The notes beneath the pieces were generated by a model. It was not told the DNA's origin and did no database searches. It saw only the letters and a list, made by a program, of their open reading frames with translations. DNA of 64,000 nt from Novosphingobium taihuense. Its GTDB lineage: Bacteria; Pseudomonadota; Alphaproteobacteria; Sphingomonadales; Sphingomonadaceae. Shown piece by piece: positions 24,199 to 31,675 of this stretch. Location: the NCBI RefSeq assembly GCF_007830315.1, contig NZ_VLKJ01000002.1, forward strand, positions 248,001 through 312,000, in the 5' to 3' direction. Numbering within the stretch: the stretch's first letter is position 1; each line of letters begins with the position of its first letter. Both the position numbers and the translations under genes were made by a program.

Positions 24199-25449
24199 TC
24201 ACTCACCCACCGCCAGTTCCAGCTTGGGTAGCATCAGGTGGATGAAGGCCAGCGCGACGAGGTAGGCGCTGCCGCAGATTGCGAACATCGGGACGTAGCC
24301 CAGGCCATTGGTCAGCGACCAGCCCGCGAACTCGATGATCGCCGTGCCCGAGAGGTTGCCGGCGACTGCGCCCAGCGCGATCACGCTGGCGACGCGGGTG
24401 GCGGGGATGACGTCGGCGGTCATGCCGAAGACGTTGGTCGAGAAGCCCTGATGCGCGAAGAGGCCGAGGCCGATGAGCACGGCGGCCATCCACGGGTTGC
24501 CGGTGAACAGGGACAGCGGCATGGCCAGCACGACCAGCGCATAGAAAAGCATCGAGGTCTTGCGCGCGCGGTTCACGCTGAAGCCCTTGCCGAGCAGGAT
24601 CGGATAGAGCCCGCCCGAGGTCAGCGCGCCCAATGCGGCCAGCGTGAAGATGATGGCGATGGGCCAGCCCAGTGCGCCTTGGCTCAGGCCGAACTGGCGG
24701 TTGAAGAAATCGGGCATCCAGAACAGCACGAACCACCATACCGCATCGATGCAGAATTTCGCGCCGATCACCGTCCACGTCTTGCGATCGGAAAGCAGCA
24801 CGCCCCACGGCACGCGCGCGCGCTCGGGCATGTCGCCCAGCGGCTTGAGGTTGCGGGTGCCCAACCACCAGCCGCCCAGCCAGATGAAGCCGAGCGCGCC
24901 GGTGACCCAGAAGGCGGCCTGCCAGCCAAAGGCCAGCGCAAAGGGCGGGATCAGCAGCGGGGTGAGGATTGCGCCGATGTTGGGTGCAGTGTTGATCAGG
25001 CCGATGGCGAAACTGCGCTCTTTCACCGGCAGATACATTGCCGCCGCCTTCAGCCCGGCGGGCGTGCTGACGGATTCGCCTGCCGCCAGCACGATGCGCG
25101 CGGCGACGAACTGCTGCACCGTCTGCGCCAGCGCATGGGCCATGCCGGCCGCGCTCCACACCGTGACGGCGATGGCATAGGCGATGCGCACGCCCAGACG
25201 GTCAACGAACCAGCCGACAAAGAGCAGCGTGCCCGCTGCCGCGATCTGGAAGGAGGAGCCGAGGTGGGCGTAATCGCTGTCGGTCCAGCCAAATTCAGCC
25301 TCGAGCGTGGGCTTGAGCAGCGCCAACACCTGCCGGTCGACGTAGTTGAGCGCATTGCCGAGGAACAGCAGCAGCACCAGCGCAATCCCTGCGCTGCGCG
25401 CCATGCTGGGCCCGCCAACGCCGCCCTGGGCCTGCCCCAATCCGTTCAT
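24199..25449 (-). CDS. MFS transporter
   Basis: A 416-aa major facilitator with about 12 membrane helices, of the sugar-acid/hexuronate (ExuT-like) type. The N-terminal LGNALNYVDRQVLALLKP and WFVDRLGVRIAYA (motif A region) are visible. The start at 25449 is preceded by GGGAG. It lies beside the TonB receptor and YeiH exporter, so it could take sulfoquinovosyl-glycerol across the inner membrane, but a purine- or glycoside-related substrate is equally compatible with the plasmid. Confidence 0.8.
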   Translation of the reverse strand: MNGLGQAQGGVGGPSMARSAGIALVLLLFLGNALNYVDRQVLALLKPTLEAEFGWTDSDYAHLGSSFQIAAAGTLLFVGWFVDRLGVRIAYAIAVTVWSAAGMAHALAQTVQQFVAARIVLAAGESVSTPAGLKAAAMYLPVKERSFAIGLINTAPNIGAILTPLLIPPFALAFGWQAAFWVTGALGFIWLGGWWLGTRNLKPLGDMPERARVPWGVLLSDRKTWTVIGAKFCIDAVWWFVLFWMPDFFNRQFGLSQGALGWPIAIIFTLAALGALTSGGLYPILLGKGFSVNRARKTSMLFYALVVLAMPLSLFTGNPWMAAVLIGLGLFAHQGFSTNVFGMTADVIPATRVASVIALGAVAGNLSGTAIIEFAGWSLTNGLGYVPMFAICGSAYLVALAFIHLMLPKLELAVGE

Positions 25450-25550
25450 CAGTGCTCTCCCGCCATGCGTGCGCTGCTCTTGCGCTTCTCGCTTGCAAGA
25501 TAGCCGCTCCGGCGCGTAAGGAAAGCACAATATGACACCGTGGGACATAA

Positions 25551-26678
25551 ATGGCCCACGCAACGAAAAATCCAGGCAGGAGAACGGGTTTGGAACGCCG
25601 GACCACAGGCCAGATCGATTGGGTTTCGCTGCCATCGGCGGCGGACCTGTTCGGCGAAATGCACCTCGCAGAGTTGGCGCCTGCGCCTGCCCCACAACGC
25701 GAGACGGTGTTTCACGGCCTTGCCGTCTGCGTGATCGCGGCAGCGGCAGCGGCATGGCTTTCCGAGCACTACCACTTCCCGATCATCCTGCTGGGCCTGC
25801 TGATCGGCCTATCGTTGAGCTTTGTTGCCAAGGACCCGCGCAGCCACATGGGCCTCGACTTCGCATCGCGCACTTGCCTGCGCTTTGGCGTGGTGCTGCT
25901 CGGTCTTCAGGTGACGTTCGGGCAGATCGGATCGCTGGGGCCGCAGCCCTTCGCGGCGCTGCTGGCGATCATGACCGTCACGTTCCTGGCCGGAATTGCC
26001 GGGGCGAAGCTGGTAGGCGAATCCCGCTACACCGGCATTCTGGCAGGCGGTGCCACCGCCATCTGCGGAGCGAGCGCGGCGATGGCGCTCTATGGCATCA
26101 TCGGGCGCGAGCGGCTGAGCCAGTCGCAGTTCGCGATCACGCTCGTCGTCGTCTCGCTCGCCAGCGCGCTGGCGATGTCGCTCTACCCGATCCTTGCGGA
26201 ATACCTGGACCTTACCGACAGCCAGGCCGGTTTCCTGATCGGCGCCTCGATCCATGACGTGGCGCAGGCAATCGGCGGAGGCTATGCCTTTTCGGCTAGC
26301 GCTGGCAGCTATGCGACCATCGTCAAGCTTTCGCGCGTGGCGCTGCTCGCGCCGGTCGTCATCCTGACCGGGCTTGCCATCGGCAGCGCGCAGAGCAAGG
26401 GCGACGATCCGATCTGGAAGCGGCTGGCGCTGCCTTGGTTCATCGTGGCGTTCTTTGCCGTGGTTCTGGCCAATTCGATGGTGCAGGTGCCTGCAGACCT
26501 TCGCGACGCGGCGCTCAATGGATCGAAGGGCCTGCTGCTGATCGCGGTGATCGCCACGGCCATGCGCAGCCGGCTCGACCTGCTGATGGAAACGGGGCTC
26601 AAGCCCGCCATTCCGGTGACGATCGCCACGCTGGTCAGCTTCGTCGCCTCGCTTGCGTCGGCTTATCTGATCAGCTGA
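25551..26678 (+). CDS. YeiH-family putative sulfate/sulfite exporter
   Basis: A 375-aa integral membrane protein of the YeiH/UPF0324 family (about 9-10 helices). Characteristic segments include HFPIILLGLLIGL, RFGVVLLGLQVT, ILAGGATAICGASAA and FLIGASIHDVAQAIGGG. The family is annotated as putative sulfate exporter. Divergent from the MFS gene and close to the SsuD-like operon, it may remove sulfite or sulfate produced by C-S cleavage (inference). The ATG at 25551 lacks a good ribosome site; an in-frame TTG at 25590 behind AGGAGA is a plausible alternative. Confidence 0.82.
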   Translation: MAHATKNPGRRTGLERRTTGQIDWVSLPSAADLFGEMHLAELAPAPAPQRETVFHGLAVCVIAAAAAAWLSEHYHFPIILLGLLIGLSLSFVAKDPRSHMGLDFASRTCLRFGVVLLGLQVTFGQIGSLGPQPFAALLAIMTVTFLAGIAGAKLVGESRYTGILAGGATAICGASAAMALYGIIGRERLSQSQFAITLVVVSLASALAMSLYPILAEYLDLTDSQAGFLIGASIHDVAQAIGGGYAFSASAGSYATIVKLSRVALLAPVVILTGLAIGSAQSKGDDPIWKRLALPWFIVAFFAVVLANSMVQVPADLRDAALNGSKGLLLIAVIATAMRSRLDLLMETGLKPAIPVTIATLVSFVASLASAYLIS

Positions 26679-26752
26679 GCGGCCTGCAGGGCCCGGAACC
26701 AGCGCCCAAATCGCCGGTTGTGCATGTGACGCGGGAAGCCCATAGGCTGGTG

Positions 26753-27274
26753 ATGCCGGAAACACATGTGATCGTAGCCGTAGTCTGGGCCGTCGTGCTC
26801 GGAGGACTCGGCGGAATGCTGACCAAGATCGGGCCGTGGTATCGCGACTTGCGCAAGCCAGCGTGGCAGCCGCCTGACTGGCTGTTCGGCCCGGCATGGA
26901 CGATCATCCTCGGTCTTGCCGCCTGGGCCATGGTGCTCAGCTGGGAAGGTGCGAGCGACGACTGGGGGCGTCGCGTGATCATCATGCTCTATGCCGCCAA
27001 CTTCGTGTTCCACTTCCTGTGGTCGCCACTGTTCTTCACGCTCAAGCGGCCTGACTGGGCGCTGGTCGAGGTGGTGCCGCTGTGGCTCTCGGTCCTCGCA
27101 CTCTGCGTGGCGTTGCGGCAGTTCTCGGAACTGGCGAGCTGGCTGATCGTGCCCTACCTCGTGTGGGTGAGCTTTGCCGCCTGCCTCAACATCGCCATCG
27201 TCTATCTCAACGGGCCGTTCCCGACCAAGGAGATCATCACGCACGAGAGTGAGCGAAATCTTCACGAGGTGTGA
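26753..27274 (+). CDS. tspO: TspO/MBR family protein
   Basis: A 173-aa tryptophan-rich sensory protein of the TspO/peripheral benzodiazepine receptor family with five membrane helices. Family hallmarks visible are WYRDLRKPAWQPPDWLFGPAWT and NFVFHFLWSPLFF, with Trp-rich cytoplasmic edges. It is probably co-transcribed with the YeiH gene (75 bp gap). TspO proteins bind tetrapyrroles and respond to stress; its connection to the sulfoquinovose locus is unknown. Confidence 0.9.
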   Translation: MPETHVIVAVVWAVVLGGLGGMLTKIGPWYRDLRKPAWQPPDWLFGPAWTIILGLAAWAMVLSWEGASDDWGRRVIIMLYAANFVFHFLWSPLFFTLKRPDWALVEVVPLWLSVLALCVALRQFSELASWLIVPYLVWVSFAACLNIAIVYLNGPFPTKEIITHESERNLHEV

Positions 27275-27361
27275 AGTCCCGCACATATTCCGGATCGTAC
27301 CTGGGCTATTCACGCCTTGCGACCCGAAGGGCTCTGCCAGCCAGAGTTCCTTAACTTCAAA

Positions 27362-27396
27362 GGGGCGGTGCGATTGATCGCGCCGCCCCCTTTTTT
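27362..27396. terminator. bidirectional rho-independent terminator
   Basis: GGGGCGG (27362-27368) pairs with CCGCCCC (27383-27389), followed by a T-run at 27391-27396. It lies between the rightward tspO and the leftward DUF6379 gene. Confidence 0.8.
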
Positions 27397-27414
27397 GTCT
27401 GGTGGTTTCGTGGA

Positions 27415-27789
27415 TCAGGCGGCGAGCGCGAGGTCCTTGGTGTCCTTCGTGGTGGGGACGAAGGGCAGGTACGAGACGCGATAGCGCACGGCGAAGGTGA
27501 TCTGGTGATCGCCTGCGGCGAGGCCGCCGTTCAGCACGATGATCTTCGCCTTTTCGCCGAAGTTCCAGCGGTCATCATAGACCGTTTCCATCTCGTCGAG
27601 CGTGTACGTCTTGCCGCGCACGCTGAAGCGAACGGATTCACGCGACTGCACTTCGCCGTCGACGGTGACCTGGATGTCCTCGATCATCGAGAGGCCGAGG
27701 CCGCGGTAATAGGGCAGGCGCCCGAGGAAGGAAAAGCCGCCGTCTTCCGACTGGAGGCTGCCCTCGACGATCATCTTGTTGTCCATCAT
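27415..27789 (-). CDS. second C-glycoside deglycosidase beta subunit-like (DUF6379)
   Basis: A 124-aa DUF6379 protein, similar in layout to the product of 10498-10884 (FSFLGRLPYYRGLGLSMIEDIQVTVDG, ETVYDDRW, YRVSYLPF). It is encoded just 13 bp after the alpha subunit gene. Two adjacent start codons (27789, 27786) are possible. It is predicted to complete the second heteromeric C-deglycosylation enzyme. Confidence 0.75.
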   Translation of the reverse strand: MMDNKMIVEGSLQSEDGGFSFLGRLPYYRGLGLSMIEDIQVTVDGEVQSRESVRFSVRGKTYTLDEMETVYDDRWNFGEKAKIIVLNGGLAAGDHQITFAVRYRVSYLPFVPTTKDTKDLALAA

Positions 27790-27802
27790 CGCTGGGGTTT
27801 CC

Positions 27803-28870
27803 TTATTCTGCGGCTTCGCGGGTCGCTTCGGCGTCGGCCGAGGCGGTGGGCGAGGTCTTGATCGTCGGGACTTCGGCTTCGCCCAGAAGCTTCGCGAGCA
27901 TGACCTGCTGGCGGCGCACCTGTTCGACCGAGTCGGGCTCCTCGGCGTCCTCGATCCAGCGGTTGCCTTCGTATTCCGAGCAGATGTAGCCTTCGTACCC
28001 GCCCTGCTGCAGGACCTTGACGATCTCGTCATAGGGGATCGAGGGTTCCACGCAGTCCCCGTTGGTGTCTTCCATCATCTGGTAGAACTTGCCGTGGATG
28101 TTGTGGATGCGCGGCATGTAGTCGAGCATGCGCTTGGGCTCGAACGCGGCGTTGTGGCGCAGCGTTTCGGCCATGGCGATAGCCGGGCCGGTGCCGCCCA
28201 TCTCCTGGACTTCGAGGATGACGTATTCCGAAAGGACGCGGTCGGCGTAGGCCTTCTCGATGTAGTCGGCGATGTTCCGGGGCACGCCGATGCGCAGGAA
28301 TTTTTCCTTCCACACCGGCGGGAACGCGTGGAGGAACATGCCCATATCGGGCAGGAAGCCGAGCGCATCTGAGCCCGACTTCTCGAAGGCTTCGGCGTGG
28401 CGCACGATCCACGGGTGATCGAAGTGCAGCGGGGCGTGGACTTCGATCAGGATCTTGATGCCGTGCTCTTCAGCATGTGGCGCGGCGGCCACGAGCACTT
28501 CGGGCGCGATCGAGACGAGCGCGCGGATGAACTTCATGCCGAGACGGGCACCGAATTCGATGTCTCTCTTCACGCTGGCGACCTGCTCGTCGAAGGGCAT
28601 GATGCGGCCCTTGTAACGCTTGTAGTCGAGCATGAAGTCATGGCTGACGGGCGTGCAGTCGTACTGCTTGATCAGGCGGTGCCAGTTTTCGACATCGGCA
28701 TCGGCCGCGCCATATTCGGGCCAGCCCCAGAAGGTCTGCTCGCCAATGATCTCGATGCCACGGGCGCCGAGTTCCGCGCTGGTGCGGATGCAGTCCTCAA
28801 GGGTCATCTTACCCTGGAAGGTCTCGTTCTGGTAGGAATAGAGGCTTACGCCTCTTTTGATCTTGGACAC
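27803..28870 (-). CDS. second C-glycoside deglycosidase alpha subunit-like TIM barrel
   Basis: A 355-aa TIM-barrel protein related to the 10898 product. It opens with KRGVSLYSYQNE and carries IEVHAPLHFDHPW, IGEQTFWGWPEY, HNIHGKFYQMMED and CSEYEGNRWIED, which hold the predicted metal ligands. A Lys/Thr/Ala/Glu-rich tail of about 25 residues is extra relative to the first copy. Divergent from a SnoaL-like/esterase pair with a 298-bp shared control region. The second set has its own orientation and gene order (alpha then beta), so it is not a simple tandem duplication. Confidence 0.75.
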   Translation of the reverse strand: MSKIKRGVSLYSYQNETFQGKMTLEDCIRTSAELGARGIEIIGEQTFWGWPEYGAADADVENWHRLIKQYDCTPVSHDFMLDYKRYKGRIMPFDEQVASVKRDIEFGARLGMKFIRALVSIAPEVLVAAAPHAEEHGIKILIEVHAPLHFDHPWIVRHAEAFEKSGSDALGFLPDMGMFLHAFPPVWKEKFLRIGVPRNIADYIEKAYADRVLSEYVILEVQEMGGTGPAIAMAETLRHNAAFEPKRMLDYMPRIHNIHGKFYQMMEDTNGDCVEPSIPYDEIVKVLQQGGYEGYICSEYEGNRWIEDAEEPDSVEQVRRQQVMLAKLLGEAEVPTIKTSPTASADAEATREAAE

Positions 28871-29168
28871 AGGTCACCTCCTGGCGGGGTTGCTTTAGGT
28901 TAGCCGGGCACAGGCTGCGGTTCGGTTCCGTGCCGAGTTTACAGATCGGACAGGGCGTGGGCCGGGCCATTGCGGGCCGCATGCCTTTCGCTCTCTCCAA
29001 AGGGTCTGGCGCCCTCTATTGGAATGGACATTCTACTAATTCAATCTTGCCGTCAAGGCTTGTGAATAGGTGCTTGATCCCATTTTAGAATCAACATACT
29101 TATTTTTGTACCAGGCAGCAGCGAGCGCGAAGACGTGCCGCGAACCGAACTGCCAGAGGGAGAGCAAC
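28871..29168. promoter_or_regulatory. AT-rich divergent control region
   Basis: A 298-bp gap, AT-rich in its right half. It contains an inverted repeat GAATG-GA-CATTC at 29022-29033, a dyad CTTG-CCGT-CAAG at 29046-29057, and TTTTAGAATC at about 29083-29092. TTAGAA elements and CTTG/CAAG dyads are also present upstream of the first deglycosidase operon, so both loci may answer to one regulator. The gap has no gene. Confidence 0.5.
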
Positions 29169-30011
29169 ATGAAGATTCATCAATTGCGCAAGAGCATGCT
29201 GGCGTTTGGCGCGGCCAGCCTGGGAATGGCATCTCCGCTGCTGGCCAAGGAAGATATTTCGGCCGAAATCGCCGCGCTCAAGGGCGAAGTCTCGCAACTC
29301 AGGGCCGCGGCGCAGACCTCGCGTGACCGGGCCGAGGTGGAGAACCTGTTCTCGCGCTACATGTATCTGCACAACGCCTTCCGCGACACCGAGATCATCC
29401 CGCTCTGGGCGAAGAAGGGCACGCCCGACGTGCGTTCGCAGTACAGCAACCTTGGCGTCTATACCGACTGGGACAAGATCATGTCCTATCACCAGGGTCG
29501 CCCGGCACCGGTGAGCAAGCTGGTGTTCCACTACATCACCACGCCGATGATCGAAGTGGCCGGTGACGGCCAGACCGCAAAGGGATTGTGGATCGTCAAC
29601 GGGCTGGAATCCGGGCTGGTCGAGCCCGATCATGCCAAGAACATGCCGGCCTGGATGTTCGAGAAGGACCTTGTGCAGGGCAAGAAGGTCTGGATGCACA
29701 ACGTCTATCTCAAGTACGGGATCGACTTCATAAAGCAGGACGGTCAGTGGAAGATCTGGCATTTCCACTGCTTCGAAGTGGCGCGTGCACCCTATGGCAT
29801 GGGCTGGATCCCCTTTGCCGCCGCCGCGCAGGACGATGCCTTCAACGTTGACCTGATGTACGTGGGCGATGATGGCAAGCCGGTGTTCATGCCCAAGGTC
29901 GATGGCCCCGCCACGGTGCTTTCTAACACCTATCGCACCGATACCTCGCAGAAGCTGGAGGCACGCCCGCCCGAGCCTTATCGCACTTTCAGCGAAACGT
30001 TTGCGTACTGA
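29169..30011 (+). CDS. secreted SnoaL/NTF2-like protein
   Basis: A 280-aa exported protein with signal peptide (MLAFGAASLGMASPLLA), a short coiled-coil-like segment at about 27-50 (EIAALKGEVSQLRAAAQ) and a SnoaL-like nuclear-transport-factor-2 domain (RAEVENLFSRYMYLHNA, DGQWKIWHFHCFEVARAP). Proteins of this form are often encoded with aromatic or plant-ester catabolic genes in sphingomonads. The function is unknown. It is followed after 5 bp by the carboxylesterase, suggesting a two-gene operon. GGGAGAG precedes the start. Confidence 0.75.
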   Translation: MKIHQLRKSMLAFGAASLGMASPLLAKEDISAEIAALKGEVSQLRAAAQTSRDRAEVENLFSRYMYLHNAFRDTEIIPLWAKKGTPDVRSQYSNLGVYTDWDKIMSYHQGRPAPVSKLVFHYITTPMIEVAGDGQTAKGLWIVNGLESGLVEPDHAKNMPAWMFEKDLVQGKKVWMHNVYLKYGIDFIKQDGQWKIWHFHCFEVARAPYGMGWIPFAAAAQDDAFNVDLMYVGDDGKPVFMPKVDGPATVLSNTYRTDTSQKLEARPPEPYRTFSETFAY

Positions 30012-30016
30012 GCGGC

Positions 30017-31576
30017 ATGTTGAGGATTGCAAGCTTCGCCGGGGCGCTGGCCCTGTGTTTCGCTTCGCAAGGTGCGCTGGCCCAGAGCGTCGTCGCAACC
30101 AGCGGCGGCGAGGTTCGCGGGACGGTAAACGGGGGCGCCGAGGCTTTCCTTGGCATCCCCTATGCCGCGCCGCCGGTGGGGGCCAACCGCTGGCGCGAGC
30201 CGCAGGCTGCAGAGCCCTGGCAGGGCGTGCGCGATGGATCGGCGTTCGGGCCGGTGTGCCAACAGGGCGTGCCCGCACCGTGGGGGCCTTATACCGCAGA
30301 GTTCCTCGCCGCGCCGCCGATGAGCGAGGATTGCCTGACGCTCAATGTGTGGCGTCCCAAAGGCGCGGCGGGCAGGTCGCCGGTGCTGGTGTTCATCCAC
30401 GGCGGCGGCTTTGGCGGCGGAGCGGGGAGCCTGCCGATCTATGACGGGGCAAAGCTTGCGGCCAAAGGCGCGGTGGTCGTCACGATCAATTACCGTGTCG
30501 GCGTGTTCGGCTTCATGGCACATCCTGCGCTGACGGCGGAATCGCCGCTCGGCTCTTCAGGCAACTACGGCCTGCTCGACCAGATCGCCGCGCTGAAATG
30601 GGTGCGCGCCAATGCCGCGAGGTTCGGCGGCGATGCGGGCAACGTGACCGTCTCGGGCGAGAGTGCGGGCGCGGCTTCGGTGGCCGACCTCATGGTCTCG
30701 CCAATGGCAAAGGGCCTTTTCGACAAGGCCGTGGCCTTCAGTGGGGCGAGCATGGCGGTAGACGTGCCCCCGCTGCGGCAGAATGAGCAGATCGGGACCG
30801 ACCTTGCTGCCAAGCTCGGCAAGACGACCATTGCCGCCATGCGCGCAGTCCCCGCCGAAGCGCTGATCGAGGCGACGCGTTACGTTCCCGGCGCGAGCAG
30901 TGGTCCACCGCGGCTGATGTTCGTGCCCAATGTCGATGGCAAGGTCATTCCGTTCGATCCGATCCGGGCGACCGGCCCTGTGGCCAGCCCGGTGCCGCTG
31001 ATCTCGGGCTATAACAGCGCGGAGATGATTGACCCGTCGGTGCGCACGCCCGCGCAGTTCGAGGCGGCGGTGCGGGCGCGCTATGGCGCTTCTGCCGAGC
31101 GTCTGCTGGCGCTCTATCCGCACGCCACGGGAGCCGAGGCGGTGGCCTCCAACACGCTGATCGCGCGCGATCGCTACATGGCGGGCTTGCTGCTCTGGGC
31201 GCGCGAGCGCACGCGTAGCGCGCAGCAGCCGGTTTTCGCCTATCTCTACGGCCACGCCTATCCCTCGGTTAAAGGCGGGCAATCTTGGGGGGCCTTTCAC
31301 TCCTCGCAGCTGCCCTATGTCTTCGGCAACATCGGCATCGGCGAGCGGGCGTGGACCCCTGCCGACGGGCGCGTGGTCCGGCAATGGCAGGACCGTCTGC
31401 TCGCCTTCATGCGCACCGGCGTGCCGGGCGAGGGCTGGGCGAAGGTTTCGAAGACCAGTGCTGCGGTCATGGGGCTGGGCGACCGCGAGGACATGCGCCC
31501 CGCCGTATCTTCGCCTGAACGCTTCGAGGCGTTTCGCGCCTATGCCGAAGGCGGGGGCAAGCTCGGGCTGATGTAG
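30017..31576 (+). CDS. secreted type-B carboxylesterase
   Basis: A 519-aa alpha/beta-hydrolase of the carboxylesterase B family with signal peptide (residues 1-22). The oxyanion hole HGGGFGGG is at about 128-135 and the nucleophile Ser216 in GESAGAAS. A later acid/His pair is expected near the C-terminus (WGAFHSSQLPYVFG carries the His). Likely hydrolyses plant-derived esters in the periplasm or outside. Substrate unknown. Confidence 0.85.
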   Translation: MLRIASFAGALALCFASQGALAQSVVATSGGEVRGTVNGGAEAFLGIPYAAPPVGANRWREPQAAEPWQGVRDGSAFGPVCQQGVPAPWGPYTAEFLAAPPMSEDCLTLNVWRPKGAAGRSPVLVFIHGGGFGGGAGSLPIYDGAKLAAKGAVVVTINYRVGVFGFMAHPALTAESPLGSSGNYGLLDQIAALKWVRANAARFGGDAGNVTVSGESAGAASVADLMVSPMAKGLFDKAVAFSGASMAVDVPPLRQNEQIGTDLAAKLGKTTIAAMRAVPAEALIEATRYVPGASSGPPRLMFVPNVDGKVIPFDPIRATGPVASPVPLISGYNSAEMIDPSVRTPAQFEAAVRARYGASAERLLALYPHATGAEAVASNTLIARDRYMAGLLLWARERTRSAQQPVFAYLYGHAYPSVKGGQSWGAFHSSQLPYVFGNIGIGERAWTPADGRVVRQWQDRLLAFMRTGVPGEGWAKVSKTSAAVMGLGDREDMRPAVSSPERFEAFRAYAEGGGKLGLM

Positions 31577-31675
31577 CGTACGATTGGCCTTGAGCCGGGG
31601 TGCGCGCTTTATGGCTACGCCTCGTGCCGTTAATGGCAATGGACGCGTGCACCCCCGCCCGATAGTCCCGCGGCA

